Both the position numbers and the translations under genes were made by a program. A stretch of DNA of 64,000 bases from contig JAQFVV010000017.1 in assembly GCA_028023455.1 (NCBI GenBank), positions 928,001 through 992,000 of the forward strand, read 5' to 3'. The notes beneath the pieces are model-generated. The model ran no database searches, was not told the DNA's origin, and saw only the letters and a list, made by a program, of their open reading frames with translations. The DNA is from Epiperipatus broadwayi. Taxonomy: Eukaryota > Onychophora > Udeonychophora > Euonychophora > Peripatidae. Positions 23,449 through 35,710 of the stretch are shown here, piece by piece (position 1 is the stretch's first letter; every line of letters begins with the position of its first letter).

Positions 23449-25040
23449 GTAAGAAATAACAAATGAATTTTAAAAAGCTATAATACAATTTTATTAAAGA
23501 AATAAATTATCACTTAGAGTATTCAAGTGTTATGAGATAACATGTTGATGTAAACTATCAGTTCTCAAAATATCTCTTCATGAATTTTTTTGAAACTAGA
23601 AAATTTGGAACCAGAATTACAACGTTATTTAGTAATGACCTTCCAATATGCATTTTTTAAATAGTTAGTAGCATTTAACCAATCGTGACTTATTCAAGTT
23701 CAGATAGAGCTTAGACAGTTTTGCAAAATATCTGAGGATTTTTTTCCAAGTATCAGAATTTTTCTCAGTAGATATCTCATAGCTACCTGGCTGGTCATCT
23801 GATAATAATTGAGAAATAGGTTTCAGCTGTTTTTCAAACAGATACCATTTAATATGGTTAAGTTCATTAAGTGCCAACACACTGACTATTGTGAGATGGT
23901 TATGAATGCATAGTTCGCTTACTATTACTTTTTATATTTTTGGTGATTTAGACTTTCTTCACTGTTTTCTAGTGCAGATTTTTGCTATAGTGGTTCTCTT
24001 TAAAATCTCTATGCATGTTTTTTCAACATTATGTATTTAACATCTCAGTCTGAGGATTACAGAAAGATCATTCTTCTTTAAAAATGCCATGCTGTTTTCA
24101 GTATTTGCATGTATCTTAGGTAATTATAATTAAATGTTTACACATATTTATTGCTAACTCTTAATATAATTGATTCGTTGATGAAAAACTAACTTCATTT
24201 ACATATGTACACACATAAATATAACTCATACACACGTGTGTAAAAACATATGAGTGGTATATACTAACATGTATATAGATGTATGTACATGGACAATATA
24301 AGTTTATTTATAGTCATAATGCTATAGATATGGGGGGGGGGGTAATAAACATCTACTAAACATGAAAATGAGCAAAGAGTAAACATCAAATTTCAGTATA
24401 ACATATATAAATATGTCATCATAAGCAGTAATTATCAAGAGTCAGCAATCATCCTTTGTGACTGGATTTAAAAGAGATACTAGAAAATCGTAGGCTAATC
24501 TCGTCATCTAGCCCAATGACAAACTTTAAGACATTACATTATAAAAACAATCAATATTTCATCGAGAGGCACATATTTAAATACTATCAATATATTTTAT
24601 ATATGCTCATGGTTATAAAAGCTCTTGGACATTTGGGAGTTGGAGTGTACTGGCAATTAATAAGTTAGTTATTATAAAATCTATAAAGCAAAATGAGTGG
24701 ACTCTAAATATGACTTAACCTTAGATCTTAGTGACTTAAATAATTTTAAAGAGAATTGTTTTAGATGCAAACATACATACCCATATATATATATATATTG
24801 TAACTACTATCAGAGATAATTGATCAGAACCCTCAAACCAACCAAATGCTAACATATTGGGCAAGCCAAAATTGTAGCCAGGGTCAACAAATGAGAGCAA
24901 AAATATCACAAAGCCATTAAAATAAGAAGACTAATAATAATATATTGACTAAGCTCAGGTTTTGAATGCCATATGCCACAATAATAAAAGCAATAAGGGT
25001 AAATAATAATAAATAAGCATTATTAAGATAAATGTAATAT
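23449..25040. other. Start of intron 4
   Basis: AT-rich intron with an 11-base G run at 24332-24342. The minus-strand open frame at 23665-23880 has no recognisable domain and is probably chance. Confidence 0.5.
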
Positions 25041-25484
25041 CCCAATAAACATCACATGACCTCCACTTCTTATGCTTGTGTATAACTGTTGTTAAAACAG
25101 GCAAAACTCACTATACATATTGTCACACACAGCAAGCTAGAGTAATCAATGGGTGCCAGAAGTCTTGTGCATAAAATTCCCATCTAGTGCTTACTCATCC
25201 AATATCCCCAGACTAGTTTCTGGCTTGTGGCCTTCATCAGTGAGGAGCCTTAGTAAGGTAGCTGCTGGAGAGTTGCATTAGAATATGATTAAATCCTAAG
25301 ATCTAGGTGCAGTGATCTCAGATCCAAGGCTCCTCACTGACAATGACCATAAGTCTGAAACTAGTCTGGAGATATTGGATGAGTAGGCACTAGATGGGGA
25401 TTTTATGCACAAGCCTTTTGGTATCCATTGATTACTCTAGCTTGCTATGTGTGGCAATATGTATAGTGAGTTTTGCCTGTTTTA
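25041..25484 (+). mobile_element. Short retroposon with internal inverted duplication, copy 1
   Basis: Flanked by 13-bp direct repeats ATAAATGTAATAT (25028-25040 and 25485-25497). The first 50 bases match the family's 5' end (aacatcacatga). Then a reverse copy of the body (25092-25300) is followed by a forward copy (25315-25484), meeting in a head-to-head palindrome. The outer 31 bases of the arms are perfectly complementary (ttaaaacaggcaaaactc at the left). Variable 13-15 bp duplications across copies suggest target-primed insertion rather than cut-and-paste. No A tail and no clear pol III boxes. Confidence 0.85.
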
Positions 25485-25699
25485 ATAAATGTAATATATT
25501 AACAAGTTAGGAGGAGAAGTCTTCTCATACTCAGTCTTTACAATATAATGGCTCTTAATATTTAAAGCATATGTCATTAAAAGGTTATGTTACTTTAAAA
25601 TTTCTTTTTTCACAACACATCTTCCAACTACAACATCTTACAAATACAATGAATATCTTAATGTTATGATACAATTTACTATTAAATTTCTTTTATAAA

Positions 25700-28620
25700 A
25701 TAGAAGCATGTATTTTTATATTTTGCCACATTAACTTCTTCTTTAAAGTAATTTTGTTCTGAAGTAAAATAATTTTCTCTAATAATTTTATATGTAAAAT
25801 GGATATCGCAGGGTTCATATGATGAATATTTTAATAATTATAAATTTTATTTTATTTTAATTTTGAAAAACCTATCAATAATTTATGGGATCCTAGTAAA
25901 ATAGAGCAATGAGACGTACTCTTACACTTCAGGTAATGCCTCACTAAATTACAATAATAATTCTAAAATTTAAACTAAACATGAAAACCTCTAATTTAGA
26001 ATAAAGATAATATATTAGGATAGTATTGAGGATATAAAGAGTGAATAAGGGATTTTTATGGCCATTCAAAATATCACACTAATAAATTCTTTTTTAATAT
26101 TTTCCTGAAGTAAAACTAAGCAATTCTATTATTTGAATTTATAATAAATAAACAAAGTAATTTTCTAAATAATGTAAAGTGATTTTAAAATAAGCACAGT
26201 GAGTTTTTAAATAAATAAAGTTGAATATCTTCTAATTATGAACAAATAATTATATTTATTGTTAAATAAAATAATCTCCTTCTTGGATGTATTTCTAATA
26301 TCAGATGTATATATTAATAAAGTGACTCATGTCAAATTTTATATATTCATGTACTCTCAATGCATAAAAGTAAAGACAATTTATGATAATCTTTATGATA
26401 TTTAGATTTCTGAAGGTATGCAGATGATGATAAACAGGCAAGAAAATAAGATAATAAAAATAACATTTATTTTGACATTAAAACATTTAAAATACAAACA
26501 ATCTTATTATTTTACAATATTATCAAGATGCATTCTTCAGATATACTAAACAAAATTTAATATGAAAGAGAATGTAGAAAAATAATATTGCATGGTTAAT
26601 GAAATCTTCTACAATATATTGATTTTCTCTCATTTTTACAAAACAATCATTTTATTATAATGTCCCTAATGATTGTATTTAATACCCTTATAAAATATAG
26701 TTTATTAATTCATGTGGTGAGATGAAGGCTGAAGAAGATGTATATTCTTTACTGAAACCACATATACGATTTTAATATCAAATATTTCGTGGATTTATAT
26801 TTTGAGATGCTGAAAGAGCACAGCTACAAGACCTACACATCAAAATAAACAACCTACATTCAAATATACTAAAAGTGTGACTGAAGGGAAGCCTGATATT
26901 CCTTAGTGCTTACAAAAATATATCAATTGCCTGGATAAAGTCATGGCAGTACACAACCCATGGCTTTATACAAAAATACATTGCAAATAAAATCCAGACT
27001 AGTGATGATAAGGCAAAGTAAATGATGGCATGAACTCAAGGGAAAGGCACCTTCATCTGAGGGCAATAAATGAACTAGGACATTATCACTAGTCATAAGA
27101 GTAATGAGAATGAACCATCACAGAAAAACAACACTAATAGGGATTTGCCTTAATAAAGCATTATATGCTTAAATACAAGATAAACAGACGAATTTATTAA
27201 AATATACAACAATGTAAGAAAGACTAAGCTATAATCTCTTTAAAAATACACTGGCAAGATAAATATGAACAGGAGATTAATGCATCAATCTCTTAAAATA
27301 TACTGGCAAGATAAAATAGACTCAAAACAGGAGAGACTAATGCGACAATCTTTAAAGTATATTAGCAAGATAAATATCAACAAGAGAGACTAAGGCTATA
27401 ATCTCTTAAAATAACAATGACTAATTGATTTGTAAAACTGATAAAATAATTAATCCTAAATATAGTGTAATAAAAATCATAGCATAATATAAACAATAAA
27501 ATATACATCAGCTTTTATGTCTTTCAGTATTTACATATACATTCAAAAATAAATAACTTAATGATAGGGACCAATATAATACATTTAAAATATAACATTA
27601 TTAAGATATCAGTTTGATAAATATACTTTACAAATAATTTATATAAAAATTATACCAAATAAAAATGCATATAATAATAATAGTAATAGTAGTAGTAGCA
27701 TTTTAGAATTTGGATTTTTAAGCTTAACAACTATATCCTTTATCAAAATTTAATACAGTCTCTGAAATAATAGTTTGGGAAAAATACTGCAGATTTTCAG
27801 CTTATTGTAATACAGCATATTTAACTCACCCACACAGTATTTCACAAATAGGATTAACCAAAAATATTTAAAGACACTAGCGCTGATATAAATAGCCATT
27901 CAAACTGATAAAATGTTTAATGATCAAATACAATGCACATTTAATGTTTTAGTAGAATATCATATTGACTTCATATATCTTTGAAAGCACATATTAATAA
28001 TAAGTATTAATGAGCAATTATTTCAAATGTCACATTTTATAACAAAGCATACTTATAATAATAAGAGCTGATATTTTAGAATACATTAAGGATAATAAGT
28101 TTACAGATAAACTTTCATTAATAATTCATGACCATTCATATTTTTATAATATGTAGTACAATGTATTCAGGTTGTCTATGAAGAGTAATAATTTTGAAAA
28201 ATGGAAATAATAAATTCAGAAGCAAATTTCCATTGATATTCAGGAATATATCACATTTAAAAGTACATATCATAAAAATAATTTTTTATAAAATGTGTAC
28301 AAGTCAATAAGCTTTAAATTTAATACATTGACGATAATATATTTTCTTGTTTTAGTTTCAGATAGACAATACTCATATTTAGTGAGTGAATCATTTTCAC
28401 ATTGTTAATAATATTAATTGTCTTTTTAAAGACAACAGCTTTTTAAATAATTTGCTTTTTTATAAATGAATGTTATCCTTTAAATAAACATTTAGTAATA
28501 GTAATAATAATAATGCATGTGTTATAAAGTTAAAGTTATTCATTCATAATGCACTCTTGAAAAATACATATAAATGTCCAAGCAACATGAGTTTTACAAT
28601 AAAAACTAATACATATGAAA
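25700..28620. repeat. Long diverged repeat, copy 1
   Basis: Scattered blocks are in the same order and spacing as in 60000-62650. Examples are aagggatttttatggccattc (26048) against aagggatttcgtagccattc (60341), ggcaaagtaaatgatggc (27010) against ggcaaagtaaaaagtatgatggc, tgagggc (27058), and atttcaaatgtcacatttta (28020) against atttcaaatgttacattta (62452). Both copies are noncoding and A+T-rich. This is either an old segmental duplication or two copies of a large element. Confidence 0.55.
27190..27415. repeat. ~60-bp tandem repeat, about four units
   Basis: Units share gagagactaa, then aatctcttaaaatatac, then tggcaagataaatat. A related single unit occurs at 61650-61690 inside the diverged partner copy, so the tandem expansion is specific to this copy. 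Confidence 0.8.
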
Positions 28621-29189
28621 AAGTTTGAAATAAATTAATTATTTCCTTATCCAGACATATAATTCAGGTAAGCCTTTATAAAACATTTCATAATTATGGA
28701 GCAGGTTCTGCAATTTCGATTTTGAAGTCTTTTCCGTTGTCTTTTGATAACCGGTTATGGCCATTTGATGGCGTTGTTTCTGAGCAAATGCACAGAAATA
28801 TGCCATTTATGTAGCTGAATTTATGGCACATAGAACAATTCTGTTTATATTAGCTATTAGCAGGTGTAGATGCCATTGCATACCAATATTATGATCTGCT
28901 GATGTACTTTGCGGCTCTATGGAAATAGCAAACACTTCAAAGATTACTACCATACGATGTGAGAGTGTATGGAATTCAATTGGCCATAACTGTAAAGTAA
29001 TGATGTTTCACCCTACCTGATGTACTAATTACATATTAATAATTGTAAGGCCATTGCTGCACTTACCTGCAGATTGTAGAAGGTGAAAAAAAATTGCAAA
29101 AGGGTATGTCCCAGCACCATTTCACATAAGTCACGTGTTGTACATTGTTTTGGAAATCAAGGTTTGGTGTATCAGAGTAATGCATCTTT

Positions 29190-29362
29190 TAATGTATTGT
29201 TTGGATTTGGATCCTTCAGATCTGGCAACCATCGGGCCCTGAGCCTGCTATTTGCAGCACAACATGCTGGAATATATTGTTTGTATTCGGATCCTTCATA
29301 TCTGGCAACCATCGGACTTCGTGTCTGCTGTTTCCAGCGCTACGTGCTGAAATGTATAATGT
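29190..29362. repeat. Two-unit 80-bp tandem duplication
   Basis: Both units carry GGATCCTTCA, TCTGGCAACCATCGG, CTG.CTnTTT, CAGC and GTGCTGnAAT or ATGCTGGAAT in order. Unit one starts near 29190, unit two near 29272. Slightly GC-rich relative to surroundings. Confidence 0.85.
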
Positions 29363-29547
29363 AATTAAAAAATATAATTTAAATAATATTTTGTATCAAT
29401 TTAAAAATGTAATTTATAAAATATTATTTTAAATCAAGTAATTATAAAAAGAATGTATAATGTAATAAAAAAATAGAATTGAGAAAATAATGTTATTTCA
29501 TACATTTTTTAAAGAAAAAATTATCGGCCCATTAATATTACATTTCA

Positions 29548-30063
29548 AAACAAAACTTTCCATACAGTAGTGCCATCTTGTGCCAACAAGAGTAGTCAAT
29601 GGATGCCAGAAGGCTTGTGCATAAAATCCCTATCTAGTGCCTACTCATCCAATATCCCCAGACTAGTTTCTGACTTGTGGCCTTCATCAGTGAGGAGCCT
29701 TGGATCTGAGAGCACTGCACCTAGATCTTAGGATCTAATGCAACCCTCCAACAGCCACCTTTTAACTCTACTTAACTACAAAACTATGAGAATGAATTGA
29801 AAACAATATTTTCAATCTAAGCTCAATAGCTTATATAGTCATATGGGTCTGAACTCAATTCAGCACCCATACATTTTCATGTCTTTGGCTCTTTAACAAC
29901 CATAGCCACCACTATCTTATTAGGCAGGATTGGTGTTAGACCACTAAACATCACATGATCACTATCTCATACTACTGTATGGAAAGTTTTGCTTTGTTTA
30001 ATAACAATTATGTGTTAGTGTGAGGTAGTGATCATGTGATGCTAGTATGAGATAGTGATCATG
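29548..30063 (-). mobile_element. Short retroposon, copy 2, with internal inverted segments
   Basis: Flanked by 15-bp direct repeats TAATATTACATTTCA (29533-29547 and 30064-30078). On the minus strand it starts with the family 5' sequence (catgatcactatctc) and ends with gtatggaaagttttg. A forward-oriented scrap of the same family (29940-30000) is embedded, making the ends partly inverted. Body 29575-29740 matches the other copies, including the CTGATGAAGGCC core on the minus strand. Confidence 0.82.
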
Positions 30064-30168
30064 TAATATTACATTTCATTTTTTTTGCACAGAAACAATG
30101 CCATCAAGCGTTCATGACTGGTTATCAAAAGACAACCATCTTTTCATTTAAAAATCAAATTGCTCCAA

Positions 30169-31527
30169 AGAATGTCTTTTTTAATACATGAAAAATTTAG
30201 GAAATATTTTTCAATTAAAAGTTGCTTAAAGAATAATTATAATAATGTAACATCTTTAATGGCTTTAATGCTTTCAGCATATCTTAAAATTTAATTTTGT
30301 AATATCATCTACCTATAATATGCAAAATAGAACTAGTAAAAGTTCTTACATAACAGGAATGATAATCACACTTTTTTTAAAAAATCCATCAAAGTATTTA
30401 ATTCTAGTGAAAATGATTTAATTTTTGTTGAAATCTGTTGACTTTCCCATGTTGCACTTTCTGTAATGTAATTTCAAGCACTGGGAGTTTTATCAGTTAA
30501 AAGATTGAGTCTGGATATTAGTTGTTTCAGAAATTTATTTTTTAAAACAAAATAAAATAGTTAAAACTTAATAATAATAATTAATTGATTTTTTCTGCAA
30601 GAAAGAATATAAACATGTGTGTGCAGGTATATTCACCCGATTCATTTATAACGTAAGTCATACTGATGGCTAGAAATTGATTTTGTGGATTACTCCCAAC
30701 TGACCTTCTTAGTATCCTTGGAAAGATTGCTTAAAATAAACTAATTTGCATATTTCCGGATCTTTCTGAAAAAATAATAATGTCTAGACAATTAATTATT
30801 ACATTTTTTTTATAAAACTAATTATTTAGAGAATTGAAATGCATTATAATAAATTAAAAATGTTACATAAAAATTACATCACATTACTCTTTATAATATT
30901 TTTCTTTAAACATGTTTTTTTAAATTCATTTATGATTCCAGAATATTTTAAATTGTATTTTTTTAAATTAAGATGTTTAAGAATAACTAACTTTAAATTT
31001 AACAAGGAAGTTTTTTTGAAGAAATTAAAGATTAATATGCAGGCATGCACATTCATATCCCATTCTGTTAATTCTTAGTTTTAAAATTATTTCTTCTTTA
31101 ATCAACTGAATTTGAGATTATTTAGTTAAAATATTATTACTACAATTAAGATTAAATATTTTTTACAGATAATTTAAACATTTGCAATCTAGTCTTAAAG
31201 GTTTGAACTTGTCTTTAATTTTTATAAACTTTAATAACTAAACTAAGATAATATTAAACTTACTAATACTTCAGGTCACTAATGACATTAAGATTACTCA
31301 TTTAAAAATTATAATAAAACTATTTAAGAGAGTTAAACATTATAAACGGACTCTTAAGATTATCTTTATAGTTCTATAACATTGGCTAATCTGAAACTGA
31401 AAGATTTAATTTCTAAGTGGTGATAAAGTTTGCTTATCAGAAAAATTAAACTATTAAATTTTTTTTAAGAAAACTTGACATTCAGCTACGAGAAAAGCTG
31501 AAGGTCATGATATATATATATATATAA
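30169..31527. other. Intron 4, unassigned
   Basis: AT-rich, no supported gene. The overlapping open frames on both strands at 30839-31078 are Lys/Phe/Leu-rich A+T artefacts. Confidence 0.45.
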
Positions 31528-31875
31528 GGGATTCCACCTTTATTGTTAAAGGAGGTTCCCTTGGCAACAGTTTAAAATTGTTGATTGTTAATGATATTAG
31601 AAGTGTCTTGACTGAATTTAGTGATATACATATTACAAATACCATTATGTCTGAATTAGCTTGAGGATTGCACAGATTCTAATGACTGTGAACAAGTCTA
31701 TTCTAATATTAAATAACTTCACTGGAATAACTTGAAAGAATGATTAACAAATGTATTGATAGAAATAATGATAATAATAAAGTGAGAGAGTCTGATAAAA
31801 TTCTTCCCATTACAAATAAACTATTTGATTTTGATTATTTACACATATTAGAAAATATTTTAATATATTAAAATC
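31528..31875 (+). pseudogene. Coding-like relic of unknown origin
   Basis: One frame reads 45 codons from DSTFIVKGGSLGNSLKLL through ITNTIMSELA without a stop. After a few stops it continues as LERMINKCIDRNN and ESDKILPITNKLFDFDYL. The composition is more protein-like than neighbouring A+T frames. It lies in intron 4, and exons D and E join in phase without it, so it is unlikely to be a constitutive host exon. Unrecognised; could be a decayed transposon ORF. Confidence 0.3.
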
Positions 31876-34800
31876 TCAAACAATCATATTTATAATGATG
31901 TATAAACAGTTTATATAACACATTTATATAAGCACATGTATAGATGTGCATACATTGTAAAATAAAATATTCCAACCATCAATAGGCTAATAAATAGTAT
32001 TTTAAATGTTAAACATATTTATAATATGATGCATGTGCGTTCCAATAAAAAAATAAAATATTTCCATTATTAATTTTAATTAATCTTATCAAGTTATTAT
32101 TACTACTTTTAAATTGCAAATAAAAAGTAAATAAATAAACATTACTTCTTTGAAATTCCTCTTGAACCAAGTTGTAGACAAAATTTTTTAGAATAAAAAA
32201 AGCATTAATCTATCTCCTTTGAAAGTCTGTTTAAAAATTATTTTGTTTACAACTGATCTCCGAGAGAGTTTTTCCAAATTTATTTCCACCAATTAATTGC
32301 TTTCATTTTATTTTGGCCATAAGCAATTGCAAAGTTAATGCTTGAAATGAAATATCATTAATATATATATATTTTACCCACTAACCAGTTTTTTCTATCT
32401 GTTCTTTACCCATTAATTCATGGAATAAATCTCATGAGTAGACAGTATATATATATATACATATGTATGTATATATATATACACACACAAACAGCAGTAA
32501 TTCTTTCTATTTGCAATTCCATCCATGAATAGAATATAGCACTGGAGTCTTGCTATTAATAGACTGGCTTTTTATTGTCATAACCAGCGATGCTTATGTA
32601 AGATAAGTATGTATAGTCCTCAACTCCATTTTGCTTCTATAATTTGAGAACTGCAGCCAGGAAATGGCCTAGTACACACATATGGCTTTGAAATATCACA
32701 GAAAAGGTATCTCTTAGTTCTACAACATGGAATTAACAGCAGGAAATCTTTTATATTCTCTTCAATCTATTCATTTTATATCTGAATCTACTGTTTATTG
32801 TATGCAGTAGAATTTATAAACAAGAGAATTATTGTAATTTATTTTCAACTGATTAATAAAAACAAGATAATTACAATTGACCTATTTTTTAATTTACATT
32901 TATCAGTACCAAAATAAGTTTAAAAAATTTGTAATTTATTTAAATAAAAATAGATTATAGAATTAACTGTAATCAGTATTCATTATAAAGAAAAAAATGG
33001 TTTTATTCAAAAAAAAAATTTTTTTTGTTACTTTAAAATTTAGATTAAAAATCAGAGATAGATTAAACAAAATGTTATTTGATTTTAAATAATTTATATT
33101 TTAAAATAGCTTATTATTTAGTCAATATCTAAATCATTCCAGATGTTATTTTCAATAATTATATATAAATTTTGTCTGTTATTGTTACCTTGAGTACAGC
33201 ACATTTAAATATTAAGATAGTCTCATCTCAGTGCTCATAATATTTTAACGGCAGTTAAACTGCTTTGCCTTCTTTTATTCAAAGTTATTAAAATAATATT
33301 TTATAATAAAAACTTTTATTTTACATGGACTAAAATGTCAAAAAATAATAGTTTCTTTTAACCCAAATGGGATTTTTTAATGAGATGTCCAGAAATTAAG
33401 AAATTTAATCTTTGTTGTAAAAAGTAGTGATTGAATTATTTCTGGATACCCATCTTTATTTTTCAAGTTAGATAAAAAAAACCCATGCATGGTTAAAGAA
33501 AATAATTTTTGATTGTTTAGTTCACAGTAAATAAAAGCATTTATTATAAAATATATATTTTTTAATATTCAGATGTTTTTTGAAATTGTTTCAGTTCAAA
33601 ATTTAAAATGCAGATTATAAACTATAATTTATAAAGGGAAATTGTGCAGTTTAAAGATTGTTTATAATTGGAAAGCATTTCAAATAAATCAACTTTTACA
33701 ATCAAGAGAAATTTGTTTATATGTCAGTTTTAAGGGATTGTTAACATTTTTTAGTCTAAGCTATATATATATATATCTACTGTCCTCTCTCGTGCATCAT
33801 TGAAAACTTACTAAAATGATATCAACTTGTTTGAAATTCACACAACCATAAAGAAACTGGAAGGCCAATTGGAAATATTTCATTGTCATATTGATTTAAA
33901 ACACGTGTACAAAATTTGAAAGAATTTAATTTGATATTTTCCTAAGTAAAGTTTCTAACTTAAAACATTTAAAAATAATTACTTGCTAAAATTTGTAATA
34001 TTTAACATACATTGAAGCATCCTGCTGAAGGATTATAAAAATTCTACCTTTTTTTTTTTTTTTTTATGAAATTACAAAGAACAATTTTTTAAAAATATAT
34101 TTAAGACCAAATTGTTTTGGATGTCAGATATACATATAATTTGTTAATGTTTTTTAGATGAAAAAAATATTGTTTATAGATGATACTAATTCACTGATAG
34201 CAATCTGAAAGTATGTCTTTAATTGTAATTACACTAAGAAATTCTGATATCATAAGATAATTTATAGAAACTATCTGTATAAGATCTTTTGTTAAAATAG
34301 TAGGGTTTTTTCCCAAAATATAATGGGGTTTATCATATATCTCATTAACTTAGCCAGCACTTGGTAAATGTTGAGGAAGTACAGTTGTAATATTACTTAT
34401 TCTAGAAACCAAAATATAAGCATACAGTAAAATCACATGATACAAGTCACCTGTGTATTCAGACTTCGAGGTGTGTTTTCTATTTAGTTGATTATCTGAT
34501 GTTTGACTAATTTTTACAACACCCATTCAGTAGTCTCTTTTTATAGTTTCCTTATTAATAATATAAAGGCTTAAAATTTCAGATAACTTAACATTTTGAA
34601 CCTAAGACAATTCACTTGTATAGGTATGTACATGTAACTATAAATTGTTAACTATATTTTTCAATATTTTGCTTTATAAATTAACTCTATTGATAATTAT
34701 AAAATGTTTCTATATGAACTTAGCATTAAATAGTTTACTTTATTAATAATTTACGCTATATTATCTTAAATATTTTTTATTAGCTCACCTGAGCTAAAGA

Positions 34801-34969
34801 TATCTCAAGTGAATGAAATGTTTGAAAGAGGGAGATATCAGCGAATTTTAGTTAGACAACTATTATTGATTTAAATGCATATTAGTGAAAGATAAAATAA
34901 GAAAGATAAACTATACATAAAAACTTTCATTATTGTTTGCGATGAAAAAAATTATATCCGTCAAGCATT
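31876..34969. other. Intron 4, unassigned
   Basis: AT-rich intron with TA/TACA microsatellites at 32440-32490. No gene or recognised repeat seen. Confidence 0.4.
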
Positions 34970-35063
34970 GTTAGCCGAGAGGTCAGCGCAGCTGCCTTAC
35001 AAGCAGTTGTCCCGGGTTTTCGGGTTCACTTCTCGGTCGATGCTTTGACACATGAAAAAAAAG
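34970..35063 (+). repeat. tRNA-derived SINE, copy 1
   Basis: tRNA-like head: A box around ttagccgagaggtcagc and an anticodon arm CTGC-CTTACAA-GCAG that reads TAC (valine). The B box is gggttcacttctc, with an extra stretch in the variable region. The 3' part gatgctttgacacatg runs into an A-rich tail. Related copies lie at 55958-56055 (minus) and 60441-60520. The acceptor stem does not pair well and no CCA-type mature end is expected, so I call it a SINE and not a tRNA gene. Confidence 0.72.
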
Positions 35064-35307
35064 TATATTATTAATTTTTATTAGTCGTACTTTAGATTAG
35101 AGATTACATATTACAAATTATTTTGGTCTGAAATAGAAGTATTTGAGTTTATCATTTACATTATATAAAATTAATATACCTAAAAAATGAAAAAAATATT
35201 TTAAATTTTATCTACACTTCTTAACTTTAGTTATGCCTTATATATATATTTCTTTTTATCAGTTTATATATGTATTTGTGTGTATATGTATACATTATTT
35301 TGTGCAG

Positions 35308-35416
35308 AATTTCGTCAGCATTATCTACTAAAGACACACCACTAAATGGAAAAGTATATTTACCATTTTCTATTGTTGATGAGGTTGAAAAAACAACAGA
35401 TAAAATAATTCCTCTT
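35308..35416 (+). CDS. Unidentified host gene, exon E
   Basis: A 109-base exon with acceptor TTTTGTGCAG and strong donor GTAAGT. The first base completes the split arginine from exon D; then 36 codons give ISSALSTKDTPLNGKVYL, PFSIVDEVEKTTDKIIPL, ending in phase 0. Mixed polar and hydrophobic. It is 11.9 kb from exon D and 10.1 kb from exon F; phases agree on both sides. No family recognised. Confidence 0.85.
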
Positions 35417-35710
35417 GTAAGTATTAAAAAATAACATTAGGCTTTTGTAATATATATACATACAAAATTTAATTTAAATTATAATAAATAATAAAAATCA
35501 TATACAACAGCTATATAAATATATAAAATAGAAATTCATATAACATTACAATACTAGCCAAAAACAAAATTTCACTAAAATTTTCCCACAGCCATGATTT
35601 CATCTATTAACAAATAGACCTATGTCAAGCGATATTTAACTAAACATATATATATATATGCACACACACAAACATAATAGTCTTCCCATCATTCACTTCA
35701 AGAAACAGTT
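35417..35710. other. Start of intron 5
   Basis: AT-rich intron; TA and CA microsatellite at 35645-35672. Nothing else seen. Confidence 0.5.

Larger units (their letters stand above)
28698..30168. mobile_element. TIR element, about 95-bp imperfect ends
   Basis: Left end 28698-28790 and right end 30090-30168 are inverted copies. Left ctttTGATAACCGGTTATG and TTGATGGCGTTGTTTCTG pair with right CATGACTGGTTATCAAAAG and CAGAAACAATGCCATCAA. The interior contains an 80-bp direct duplication and a later retroposon insertion (29548-30063). The 93-codon frame at 29083-29364 runs across the duplicated unit and is not convincing as a gene. Confidence 0.7.

Noticed and set aside
29083-29364. 93-codon plus-strand frame as a small gene
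   Set aside because: It runs through an 80-bp tandem duplication inside a TIR element and has no conserved domain.
31528-31690. Extra host exon between exons D and E
   Set aside because: Exons D and E join in phase directly, and I see no acceptor/donor pair in the right phase around this stretch.
34970-35063. Functional tRNA-Val gene
   Set aside because: Anticodon arm and B box are present, but the acceptor stem does not pair and the same unit recurs with a conserved 3' tail and A run, so it is a SINE.
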